From: Pseudeuparius sepicola
Taxonomy: Eukaryota > Arthropoda > Insecta > Coleoptera > Anthribidae
DNA: 64,000 nt
Assembly (NCBI GenBank): GCA_963920635.1
Contig: OY987303.1
Span: 51,521,223-51,585,222, forward strand
Reading direction: 5' to 3'
Part shown: piece after piece, positions 11,268-21,852 of the stretch
Layout of the letters: each line of letters opens with the position of its first letter
Position numbering within the stretch: the stretch's first letter is position 1
Made by a program: the position numbers and the translations under genes
The notes under the pieces: generated by a model
Database searches by the model: none
What the model saw: only the letters and a program-made list of their open reading frames with translations
What the model was told of the DNA's origin: nothing

Positions 11268-12249
11268 TTAGTTCATATTGGCAGGCCTTGAATTCTCATC
11301 TCATTACAATTTCACTTGAAATTGTACCACTTTTTTCCGAATGTGCTGATACTCGCCTTGTGTAAAAAAACTGCAACATTTATCACCTTCACTTCGATGC
11401 ATCTTAAAACCTCAGCTGTTCCGATGTATTGTTGAAGCGCCGACCACCTGCTCTTGCATTTTTTTTGTTCGTGCAGCACGAGTCAAAATGATTAAGCAAG
11501 AAACTCGACCCCCGGGCAGTTTTTTAGGGTCTTCGGCACACGCTGCATTTGTTGGGAAGCCATAAAAATGCCATTAAGAACGAACGATCTTTACAGGGTG
11601 CAAAAAACTGCAAGAGATGGGCTGGTTCCCGAACAAAATATATCTAATATCTATATTTAGATGGGATTTCTTTCTAGAAGTTTGAAACGGGGGCAAATGA
11701 ACCTTAATACCCGAGTAGCTCGACGCTTCTGCTTCAATGCCAACCCACATTGTTGGCACTAGAGAGCTATGTTGCCACATTTCAATAATTTTTTTATGGA
11801 AGTTGAAACTGAAGAAATGAGAAATAGGTACCTACCTACTAAAGGGCAGGCGTTGCATTTAGTCTTGATTCAACAAAGGGCAGGCGTTCTAACACTTCAA
11901 ACATGTTGTATAAATGTTGTATTCACATCATCGTTTTTTTATTGTTTTTTATAAGCAACAAAACAGCCTGGCAGTGGTTATTATGACATTATTGTTTAGT
12001 TTACTGACTGGCCGGCCATTAGACGCTGGCGGCGTTGGCTGTCAGAGATTTAGCGCATCAGATGCGCGAGTAAGTCAATTAGGTATTACAGGTTACTTAT
12101 ATAGGACGGCAAGTTCAGGCACCGCCGGATATATGGCAATGGTTTCACTCATCTACGAAAGTAGGATTGTTTTTGTGAATAGTTATTTAACCGCAGCTAA
12201 TTCATATCTGTAAAATTATTAGAAGGTATTCTTAAAAAAAGTATATAGT
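11268..12249. other. unassigned sequence
   Basis: The first 40 bp continue the dispersed repeat (GTTCATATTGGCAGGCCTTG). The rest has no recognisable gene. GGGCAGGCGTT is repeated near 11845 and 11878, and TAGGTACCTACCTA is a low-complexity motif common in this genome. Confidence 0.35.
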
Positions 12250-12319
12250 CACAATTCGTTTTAGTCCTATGTTAAAGTAAATTTAGCGCCCCTGAGTTTC
12301 GTTGATGTGAACTAGGTAA

Positions 12320-13260
12320 ATGCGGTTGAATATTGCCAAAACAAAAGCAATGGTCGGGTGGTGGCGGTATCATGCGGTAGTTAGGAACAATACCGACTGT
12401 AGCCCTCCAAGTTACAGAGGTAGTGAATCAAAACATTGGCCACCACGTGGTCGCGATGTGACCTATTCTCTAATTGGTCTGGCCGTCGCAAAATCTCAAG
12501 TGTTTAGGCGGCGAGTGGAATGCACGGCTGGCTCTTCCCTCAGTCGTGTTTCCTGCATATTTTAGATCGGATCGCGAGTAGTAAAATTTTGCGACTTAAT
12601 TTAAAGAAATGTATAAAGATCCACGAAAGGTAAAAACACAATTTTTAGAACTTCTGAAAGAATTAGTTCAGAATTACAAGCCACTTTGCAGAGGTACGGT
12701 TTCTGTGAGTGTTTAGTGCGCGTGTGTCTTAGCGGAGGGGAACTGCCCAGTTGTTATGGCCTCTGGGTGGGAGCCGTGCCGTCCGAGGAGTATTGGAGCC
12801 GCTCGCGCCGACGCGCGAGCGCTGTAAGGGGAATTCTCCCCGGAATCGACAGTGGAGCCTGAGACACAGACGGGTGAACTGCTCGCCGAGAGATCCGCGA
12901 GTTCAGACGGTCCGGGTGGCTGTAAGCTTTCCCGTTGACCACGTTCGGGTTTGTGTATTAAGAGCCAATTTTGTATTCACCATTCACCTTGTGCGAAATA
13001 AATCAGGGTTGTAACGTACTCGAGGATTTTCGTTGTCGACCCACGCCCTGATACGGTTCCTATTCGGCCGATCAACTGGGACCTCGTCAACTTGGAATCT
13101 CATATTAGTCAAACCCTGGTAATCGATCGCAAAGCGTTCATGTGATTCTGTTCATATCTACTGCCGCTGTAGTACAAAAGTAAATTTACAATATGTTGTG
13201 CAACTGGCAACTCTGCTCCCGGGGTCGGATGCCTCGACGCGCGAGTTTAACAGCTGATGA
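12320..13260. other. GC/CpG-rich island, possible solo LTR or gene 5' end
   Basis: Unlike its neighbours this stretch is GC-rich with many CG dinucleotides, especially 12720-13080. A possible polyadenylation motif (AATAAA in GCGAAATAAATCAGGG) is near 12998. Composition and that motif would fit an LTR of a degraded retrotransposon, or a CpG-rich host exon or promoter. No second copy or target duplication was found here. ORFs of 60-90 codons have no family likeness. Confidence 0.35.
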
Positions 13261-14504
13261 GGTGAGCGCCGTTAATAAGCGGTTTTAATACACTTCTGAA
13301 AATATATTTTTTCTTTTTTTTTGTTCACGTTTGAATTTTTTAAATTCGGATTCTTATTAAGCTATTTTCTTCCACTTGTGGTTAAATTTTTTTACATCAT
13401 GACTGAATAACCCTAATAAAATGCCGAATGAAAACAAATGTAAGTAAGTCCCATTTGGATTAGAAAATTAGAAAACTGGGGTTATTATTCAGTTCGAACA
13501 TGTTATTGCAAGTAAATATAAATTGTTGTTTTCGTAGTAATAGACATTATTAAGTTGACTATAGAAGTTCGGTATTAAATTCAATGTCGACTCAGCAGCC
13601 AGCTTCGTGTACGACGCACAATTTACCTGGAAACGGGAAAATGGGTTTGGACGACAAAATGCACAACACTATGTAATAGTACACTGGTGGAATGTGCCTC
13701 CTGAACAAATAGCGTAGATCGATTACAACTGCAATAAAGGACTGTAGTAGGTAATGTATTTTTCTTGTTAGATTGCCATGTAAGTATTGACAAACAGTAA
13801 ATTACATTTTTCGACGTTGGGACGTAAACAGCCAGGGTTTTACTTCTGTTAAATTGGGAACATTTCCGTTAAAACTTCTGCGACATTCTTAACTATCATC
13901 ACTGGTAATAGTTTTTGATTTTTGAAAATTAATATCGACACACTAATCCTTATGAATCCTACTATGAAAAGTATTTTCTATTCGAAAGAACGTGATTTCA
14001 GGCAGGGAAAAGGATGGGGGGACGACCGATTTTAGTAACCTTGGTAAGTATATAAAAATAATTAATTAATTAATTTAAATTCGAACTCAAAGTAAGCTGT
14101 GATAGTGGAAACGTATGTCTTTACTTATTTTTTTTTTCATTACCGCTGTCATGCAAATAACATGAGGCAAGTTCTTGCTTCTCAATCCGATAGCCCGGAT
14201 TCAAACATTCCTCAATTTTTTTTAGATAATAATAATAAGTTTCACCCTTACAATACTCCATACAAAGGGTACCCCAGAAGCAACTGAATGTTTGTACTGG
14301 GGAGGGTTGCAATTACTATTATTTTGCCTTCGTTGCCATTTGCTGATAGGGACGACTTTTCCCGATAGAACTAGGATAGCATTTGCTCAAGTACTACGGA
14401 AAACCCTAGAAAACCGTATAGTAATAATTAGTAAATTACACAGATAAAGCTATTAAGGAACAATAGGGTGAATTCGGGGTAGAGAATTTGTAACTTTATA
14501 TATA
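13261..14504. other. unassigned AT-rich sequence with a dispersed repeat at 14220-14430
   Basis: AATAATAAGTTTCACCCTTACAATACTCC...CCCAGAAGCAACTGAATG (14230-14290) resembles 46500-46600. GATAGAACTAGGATAGCATTTG (14363) resembles the reverse complement of 57030-57065. No gene recognised. Confidence 0.4.
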
Positions 14505-15966
14505 AACTCCTGGACAAAATTAACTCATATTTTTCTCGATATTTTTTAAAAATTTAAATTTTTTTCGCGACCAGTAGGCCATTGACCTTGTTTGACAGTG
14601 ACAGTTGTTATTTAAGCCAACTATAGTATTAAATAACCTTGTTTTGACAATAATTCATATTAAACCACGTACTACACTAAAACTTTGTTAAAATTTTCTT
14701 AAAAAGTGCTGATTAAAGCAAGGTGCAAGCTTTCGATTGTGATTGTTTTAATCACATGCATGTTGGGAAGTTCATTTGCAAGTAAATCAACTAAGGAAAA
14801 TGAAGCAACAAAGAAATTTGTCAATTGAGGATGCAGAGCGAGCATCGACTCTCCTGGATGAAGAATATTCAATACAATGTTCCTGGTTTTTAGGAAGACA
14901 TCATTTCAGCATCTGCCGCATGGTGAGACGACATAATGAGACGAGCTCGTGCCATCGAAGACCAGGGCAAGGGCGAAAACGTTGCACTAATCAAATTGAG
15001 GATCGTTTTTTGAGACAACGTGCTTTCAGAGACAGGAGAGTCACCAGCAATCTGCTAAAAAATGAATTAGCAGATGTTCTAAATATCGCTATATAGGTAT
15101 AGTCTCCAACGGGTAGAAGACGTTTACATGAAGCAGGATTGATCAACAGAAGTACTGTCAAAAAAAACATTGCTTACCAGATTTTTGCAAGACTACATCA
15201 GAATTGGACCATCAACGATTGGAACAAGTTCTGTTCTCCGATGAAACTAGAGTTGGCCTTAAAGAGTCAGATGAACGTGAGCGTACCTGGCGAAGGCGAG
15301 GAGAAAGTTTTGCCAGCTGCAATATCTCTCCTAAAGTTCCTTTTGGCGGTGGCTCTAAAATGTTTTGGTGGGGAATTTGTTTCTATGCTCATACGGAGTT
15401 GGTCCCTATACGTACGAGGTCTTTGAATGCCCAATATTACTTAGACAACATTATTGTCGAACATGTAATGCCTAATTTTTTTATTCATGCGGGACACCGC
15501 TCGTCCCCAAGTGGCTAGACAGATTATTGGCTACCTAAATAATGTTAATATCTCTTTATTATAGTGGCCACCTAATAACGGTCCTGACATGAGTTCTATA
15601 GAGCATCTATGGGACTATCTAAAAAAAAAAGATTCGAAATCGTAGACCCGCTGTTGTTAATCACAACCAACTTATAATAGAGGTCGCTATTGAAGAATGG
15701 GAGAATATTCCGCAAGCTTCTGTTGAACATTTGATATCAAGCATGGTATTAGTGTTGACCAAGATGCATTTATTCTGTTTTGCTGTTTTTTCCTTATGCA
15801 TTTTCAGCAAAAACACATTTTTAATGAGACATTAACGCAAATTAAGGTCATGTTTGACTAATTTGTAGGTCTTTATTATCATTGCAATGTAACTTAGTTT
15901 TATTTTGTGTTTTTATTGTAAATATTTAGATTAATTAAAGTGGTGCGTTAATTTTGTCCAGGAGTC
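14505..15966 (+). mobile_element. Tc1-like DNA transposon, decayed
   Basis: Terminal inverted repeats of about 20 bp: ACTCCTGGACAAAATTAAC at the left and GTTAATTTTGTCCAGGAGT at the right. TA dinucleotides at 14503-14504 and 15967-15968 are the expected target duplication. The length of 1462 bp is normal for Tc1-like elements. The transposase inside is broken. Confidence 0.9.
14776..15720 (+). pseudogene. Tc1-like transposase, frameshifted
   Basis: The first block (14776-15096) has the helix-turn-helix N-terminus with VRRHNETSSCHRRPGQGRKR, the linker typical of Tc1-type transposases. The second (15204-15518) has the first catalytic Asp in VLFSDETRVGL and WRRRGESF. A third block near 15563-15620, in another frame, reads WPPNN then PDMSSIEHLWDYL and carries the last catalytic acidic region. 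Stops and frameshifts separate the blocks, and the second catalytic Asp motif near 15490 is altered (GDTARPQVARQI in one frame). Not functional. Confidence 0.85.
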
Positions 15967-15968
15967 TA

Positions 15969-17400
15969 GTAGTACTAATAAATAAAAAACAAATAAATTT
16001 GCAAACTTGGAAAATAGTGTTCTTTAAGTACGTAAACAAAAAGAAATTGGTTGAGTGGCACTATTTCTCTTGTTGTTTTCTGTCGAGTTTGATACCCTGC
16101 TTCTTCTGCTAAACTACTGCGACGCCCCGCCATCCCCAACGCCACAATTATGACCAATCAACGTTGGACACTATCGGGAAACGCCGAAATTTCCGAATCA
16201 ACGCCGGAATCGCCTCGGGGCAGTCGAAGTTAGCGCAATTAATTATCAACTTGGACCTATCTGTATTCGGTTGGGGCGTCTGACGAGGCATTGCACCTTC
16301 GGGACTCAGTTTAGGGCGTCGACGAACATCCCCGATGCCAATCGCGACTGTTGGCCGATGATTTTGATCGATTTATTTGCACACGTAGTCTGCAGTTCGA
16401 GATAGGTTCGAATGATCGGAGTGTTTTCATGGTTTCATGACATAGCGCAATTAAAGATTGTTTTTATCATACTTCTTTGAAAACACCTTATTTTCATCTG
16501 TTTTAGCAATAATAAAAGATGTTTTTTTTTCGGGCTAGCGCACGGAAACAGCGCATGGAAAAACTTTCCGTGCGCTGAATAAAAATACCGAATATATAGC
16601 TTTAAAATAGACATATACAGCAAAGTAAACTAAATTTAAGAAACTATATGCTCTCTGATATTTAACATATACCTATTTTGTATTTTAATTCGAAAGTGTT
16701 TCAATATTTAGATACATTTCTGTAATATTTTTGACATTTTATTCACCTTATCTGACAATAACTAATTTACAACAAATCACCTTTGAAATAATTTGAGGGT
16801 GACCATGGAAACGCATCATACATACCAAACACTCTATTGTCTGCATTGTTTATTTTTTGCCAATTAAATTTATAAATAAATTTAAAATATCGTTCATTAC
16901 ACGTCCAGAAATAGATTTTTCCGTGCTTGCATGACTTCCCGTGTTCGGCTGCGCCTCACACGGGAATTTGTCACGGGCGCACGGAAAAATCTTTATTTCC
17001 GGACTCGTAATGAAATATACTATTAGGTACAATAGGTAGGTATAGTAAAAAAGCTTTCCTTTTCTTTGTTAGCGTCACGTAGGCTTTAAAGTCACAAACA
17101 GCTAGGCTAGCTTCTTTTTTGTTTTTAATTAAGCCTAAAATTAAAATTGAGCTTCAAATTTCGTATTGCATACGCGCGATTCAAAAACAAATACCACACA
17201 TACCATAGCGAGAATCTATATCGAAAATAAAGTGGCTGGTGTTTTCTCTTTTTTTTCGGTTCGGATTAATGGATATATGGGCCCTTAAATATTACCCTTA
17301 ATTTAAGTTTTCCGCCATAATTTCTGAACGGATTGACCAGTTTTCCTCAGATTTGGCACAGGTTACTAAAAAAACGATTCCACATGATCTGATTTAGCCA
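15969..17400. other. unassigned; GC-richer unique stretch and a ~120-bp palindrome
   Basis: 16110-16400 is GC-richer, without repeats or a clear ORF, and could be host exon or regulatory DNA. 16895-17012 is a palindrome: CATTACACGTCCAGAAATAG with its near complement ending GGACTCGTAATG, enclosing TTTTCCGTGC and GCACGGAAAA arms. A weaker related GCACGGAAA pair is at 16538-16578. Confidence 0.45.
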
Positions 17401-17610
17401 GATTTGTGGTGGTCATTAGACGGCATTCTTGCATCTTGCAATTTTCTTATAAGAAGCACTGTTTTCGAGATAATTCGAAAAACTACCAAGCTGCAAGCAA
17501 GCACTAATTATTTAACATCAACTGAAATCAACAGAAGCATACTGCTTTGTGATTTTGCATTTAGTTTGACTTTAAAATATCCTTTAGACACCATTTTATA
17601 TAGGGCAGTC

Positions 17611-18585
17611 CAGTGGCGGATACAGGGGGGGGGGGGCGGGGGGGCGACCGCCCCCCCTTTTTCTACAACCACTATTACAACCGAAGTATTATTAGGTAAT
17701 CTAAAAACGCTCTTTAATTGTACACTAGAAATGAGATTTCTTAATTTGGTAATACAAGGTTGGCAGCAATGTTTTAGGCGTCTATACAGGGACGTATTTA
17801 GCATGTCCGGCAGAAATGTCAGAACTTGTGACAGATGCGTAACTTTAACCTTGATATTCGATCTCTGTGTCTGTGGCTCGAACCTAACTTCAAACACAGA
17901 AACTATAACTATAGCCTTTTTCGATGCATCAAAGAACAGAGTTTAATGTTAATTTCTATCTATTTAAATTTAGGATTTTTGTGTGTAAAATGTAAAATCT
18001 GTTGATTAATTATGGCCCTGTCCTCCGTCACCTATCAATAATATCAATATGGCCGCCTTTTAGGGAATTCTAGGAACATGACATATTTACCTATCACAAT
18101 CTAGTGTACAAGTAAAGAGCTTTCTTAGTATATTTTCCTCAGTTTCTCAATAACACCAGTATGAATTCGCATCGCGACATTAGCAAGAATATTTTTGAGC
18201 ATACTTGCCAGATAAGCAATGCATCGGCAGAAATAAGAATTAAAACTTGGTTACGTACCAATATGGTCCAAGACAATGTACCTACCCATAAATGAAGAAA
18301 ATATCAGTTTGCGCAAAAGAAGAGAAAATATGATTTTATTTTGTGATAAGTACATTATTTTTGAATTATTGTTTCTTTTTGTTATTTTCTTTTATTATGT
18401 TTATTATTTAAGTTTGTTTTTATTTTGTTCGGCTAAAAAATTTTTTGTTTTTGTTTTTTTTCTAGAGAAATAAATTATATTATTTTTCACAAAAATACAT
18501 ATTATATTCTAAAAATTTCCCTTACCCTGGCCCCTCAGGAAAAATTTTTACCAAGCCGTTTAGATTTGCCTGGATCCGCCTCTAG
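17611..18585. mobile_element. hAT-type non-autonomous element with G-run terminus
   Basis: Starts CAGTGGCGGATACAGG plus a long G run and ends CCTGGATCCGCCTCTA, its imperfect inverse. GGGCAGTC (8 bp) lies immediately outside each end (17603-17610, 18586-18593), as expected for hAT insertion. 975 bp; no transposase recognised. The 180-codon open frame starting at 17404 runs through this terminus and is not a gene. Confidence 0.85.
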
Positions 18586-18948
18586 GGCAGTCCTATAGGG
18601 TTCCTGGATAAGAAAAGTTGGGACAATAAAGTCATTGGGGACTTGGGGAGTAAATATAAGTATCATTAACGAATAGTTTAAGTTTTGAGTTGACAAAAAT
18701 AGCAGCATGAAAATACGACACTAAAATAATGACACTGTCATTTCAACTTTAAAACAATTCAAAAGAAAAATGTAAAATATTGGACATTAGTTTTCAAGCA
18801 TTATTTGCAGCTGCCCGATTATTAGAAATTAGCGCGCATGCTAGCAAGAAGCGTAAAAACTCTGGGAATTATTTCAAATGACTCCAGTATCACAAAATGT
18901 TCTGCAGAATTATTATTACAGAAAACACTAGAGAAAAGAGCAAAGAAG

Positions 18949-19782
18949 TAGTGATGTAAAAATTTCTTGTTCTTGTCTTGCTCTTTCTTGTTCTTGTCGT
19001 GTTCTTGCTGCAAGAATAAGACAAGAAGTAGTGGAGCAAGAAGCAAGACAAGACAAGAGTAGCTCCAGCAAGAAGACAATATTTTTGTCAAGAAATTTGC
19101 AAGAAACAAGATTTCTTGCTTTCTACCGATGGCAAGTAAATGAGATAAATAAACAAGGGAAACGTGATTTATTTAAATCATATTAATAAGAAACAAAGTA
19201 GGTAATTCTTTTATACAAAAAAAACTGAAACTACAGTTTGTTCAGCGAATATTCGGCCCTACGTCACAACTCCCGTCCTTGTCTTACTCATGAATATGCG
19301 ATGGATATCGGTCGTATATTCACGAGTTAGACAAGGTCGAGAGTTGTGACGTAGGGCCGAACATTCGCTGAACAAACTATAGGTACCAAGGTAGGTACCT
19401 ACTTAAATCTGACATTACTAGTAACTAGTTATCTGTGTTTCTTACATTGCCCCATGAATTTAGACAGAGAAGGCATGATTCAGAATTTAGCCTATTTCGG
19501 TGTTTTCTTATAACCATAGTACTTAGAATATCCCTGGCCATTTTAGATAAAATAGGGTGGCTCGCTCGGCGCCAGCGAGCGCGCAGAAGGCGTAAAATAA
19601 AGGGAATCCCCGAAAAAGAGTTGGGGAATCCCCTAAAAAGCAAGAACAAGAAGTAAGCAAGACAAGAAATAACTGTGCAAGAAATTTGCAAGACAAGAAG
19701 CAGTTTTACATCTTGCCTTGATTAGCAAGACAAGACAAGAAGTTGCCGAGCAAGACAAGAAATCTTGTTTTTTACATCACTA
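18949..19782. mobile_element. hAT-type element with CAAGA-rich interior and a nested foldback
   Basis: Starts TAGTGATGTAAAAA and ends TTTTTACATCACTA. CAAAGAAG flanks both sides (18941-18948, 19783-19790), a perfect 8-bp target duplication. Both subterminal regions are full of CAAGA/TCTTG repeats. A separate 144-bp foldback (19235-19378) is nested inside. 834 bp; no transposase. Confidence 0.9.
19235..19378. mobile_element. 144-bp hairpin element (MITE-like), copy 1
   Basis: AGTTTGTTCAGCGAATATTCG...GACGTAGGG at the left is repeated inverted at the right, ending CGAACATTCGCTGAACAAACT. The arms are about 65 bp with a tiny loop around GGATATCG. A second family member is at 52005-52143. Confidence 0.88.
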
Positions 19783-19977
19783 CAAAGAAGGTGTCCTATA
19801 TACAATAAATGGATAATGATAACTAAGTATGTGCGTAATATAATAAGATGTATTTTATTATCTTGAATTTTAGATTAAAAATTAACTCCAAATCCTAGTG
19901 CACAACACAACCGCCAATATACTATGTATTTTGGATTGTAGTGGTAATTTATGTAGATCGTGCAATCTTCAATAGCT

Positions 19978-20217
19978 ACTTAACTTACGGGATCGGAACA
20001 AGACCTTTTTAAAAAAATGCAAAGTTTTTTTATTGGCAACTAGTACAGAGTCTGATAGTCAAAAGTCGAAAAATGTGGAGCGCGATAGTTTATATAATTT
20101 AAGGAAAGCAGAATTCGCAAGATTTCAAGGTGTTCGAGAGTCCATCTAGACTCTGCTGAGTTTGTAGTTTCTACGGCGTAATTTCTATGATGAGGTAGCA
20201 ACTTCTAGAACATAACT
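19978..20217 (-). repeat. 3' LTR of the errantivirus-like element
   Basis: 240-bp repeat identical by reading to the 5' LTR. The polypurine tract abuts it at 20218-20228 and the AGCT target duplication lies at 19974-19977. Confidence 0.95.
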
Positions 20218-20228
20218 CCTCCCGCCTT
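20218..20228 (-). promoter_or_regulatory. polypurine tract of the retrotransposon
   Basis: AAGGCGGGAGG on the minus strand, directly against the 3' LTR, would prime plus-strand DNA synthesis. The env stop codon (20227-20229) overlaps it. Confidence 0.8.
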
Positions 20229-21852
20229 AAGTGGAGACTTCCGGAGTAAACAGGATGGAAGGCGACGTTGTCTTCTCTTCTTTCTTCAAAATTTTGAATT
20301 TATTTTTCATTTTCCAAATAGTATAGGTGATCAGGATGATGACGATGCTTCCTACGGTGATCCATAATATCCAATCTATCGGAGATGAAGTATCGATGTC
20401 GACTATGCTGATCGGGTTTGACGCTTGAATTTGTTTTTCCAATTGGTGAATATCTTGAAGGTTTACATTTTCGATTTTCAGGGGGCTTCTTCTTGTTTCG
20501 ATCTTGATTATTGATGGATTTTGAATTTTAGGTATTAATAAAGGATTTCCAATGGTTTTTGTTTCTTTGCTACCAATTTCATAAGATTTGTATTGAAATG
20601 TACAGTTGTAGGGTATCTGAAGTAAGTTGTTGCCTTGTAGAGTATGAAACTTCTTTTCTGGACATGTAGAAGTGGCTTGAATTTCTTCTTCGCTGATTAT
20701 TATGAAATATTTATTATTAATTTTATTGATGATAAATTTTGGTGGTACGATCGGAATTTGGTTGCATTGATTTGGATGACCATTTATTAAGGTGGTTATG
20801 CAGTCATTATTTTCTTGAATATTTTCTAGGTTACAGATGTATATTTCGTCAAGTTGCGGGCATGGTTCTTCCATGTATTGATGAGCCTTTTCTTCTAGGG
20901 CCAAGTAAGGTTTTGGCGGTACAATAATTAGGTTTTTATCCGTAGGGATTGGAAATAAATGAAAATATTGAAAGGTACTAGGATGTATTATAGGGAATTC
21001 CATGGCAAATATTATATTATTTTCCGAAAAATGGCAATTAGTCTTAATTATTGAATACCAAGATTCTAATTTTATATTAAGAATTTCTTGTTTTTTATAT
21101 TGATTAGAAAGTTCGTTCAAAATATCCACAAGATTTCGCCTTGTCAAAATGTCGGGGTGTGCTACATGTAATTTTGAAAAGGTGACAGCATTCTCTAAAT
21201 TATCTAGTAAAGTAATAATGATATTAGTATTTATAAAAATTTGTTCAACTATAGACATGTAGGTCGTATATCGGTAAAATTCATTGGTAATATTGGAGAT
21301 ATTGTTTTGGATTTCATTAACTAACTTTGCGATTTTCCTTTGATTGGAATTAATGTCTTCTATAATTTTAGATTGCTTTTGCATTAACTGTTTAGAAAGA
21401 GACATTTGTAAATTAACTTCTGAGACAATTTTTCCTTGATTAGATTTTAGTAATTTTAAAGCATTATCATAGCGTTGACCGTCATTAGCATCCAGGGTGC
21501 CAAAAAGCCATTTTTGTACAGTGCCTGTTAAATTTACAAGACCTCGTCGTTTCCGTTTGTGATTAAAATTTAAATTTTCATATTTTTCGTTAAGTTCGAT
21601 AATTAAAGGATATAAGTGTTCTGAAATATTACGAGAATTTCTAAGTAGAAAATTCCAACTTCCAAAGTCGAGTGAGGAATTAATGTTTTGAAAAATGTTT
21701 GTTATCCCATCAATTTGAGTTTTTATGTCTAGTAAATTTATATCATATAAGAAAACATGTTTACTTTTTATAACGCGAGCTTGGCCTAATTCAAAGGGGA
21801 GAATTCCGGGAGAGATGATTTTGGATATTTCTATTTTATTCTGAAATGTCAC
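20227..21852 (-). CDS. env: env, baculovirus F-like envelope protein of the errantivirus
   Basis: Intact 541-residue envelope-like ORF. A furin-type RKRR site at residues 100-103 is followed at once by GLVNLTGTVQKWLFGTLD, the pattern of the fusion peptide region in insect errantivirus and baculovirus F proteins. The middle is helical and Asn/Gln-rich. Potential N-glycosylation motifs include NIS, NSS, NLT, NIT and NCT. A transmembrane helix lies at about 493-513 (WILWITVGSIVIILITY), with a Lys-rich cytoplasmic tail of about 28 residues. There is no N-terminal signal peptide at the first ATG. The ORF overlaps pol by 17 bp and shares the gag frame, so expression from a spliced mRNA adding an upstream exon is likely. 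The role is a membrane protein allowing particle transfer between cells. Confidence 0.88.
   Translation of the reverse strand: MTFQNKIEISKIISPGILPFELGQARVIKSKHVFLYDINLLDIKTQIDGITNIFQNINSSLDFGSWNFLLRNSRNISEHLYPLIIELNEKYENLNFNHKRKRRGLVNLTGTVQKWLFGTLDANDGQRYDNALKLLKSNQGKIVSEVNLQMSLSKQLMQKQSKIIEDINSNQRKIAKLVNEIQNNISNITNEFYRYTTYMSIVEQIFINTNIIITLLDNLENAVTFSKLHVAHPDILTRRNLVDILNELSNQYKKQEILNIKLESWYSIIKTNCHFSENNIIFAMEFPIIHPSTFQYFHLFPIPTDKNLIIVPPKPYLALEEKAHQYMEEPCPQLDEIYICNLENIQENNDCITTLINGHPNQCNQIPIVPPKFIINKINNKYFIIISEEEIQATSTCPEKKFHTLQGNNLLQIPYNCTFQYKSYEIGSKETKTIGNPLLIPKIQNPSIIKIETRRSPLKIENVNLQDIHQLEKQIQASNPISIVDIDTSSPIDWILWITVGSIVIILITYTIWKMKNKFKILKKEEKTTSPSILFTPEVST

Noticed and set aside
17404..17946. 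180-codon open frame
   Set aside because: It runs through a target duplication and the G-run terminus of a hAT element; no protein-like features.
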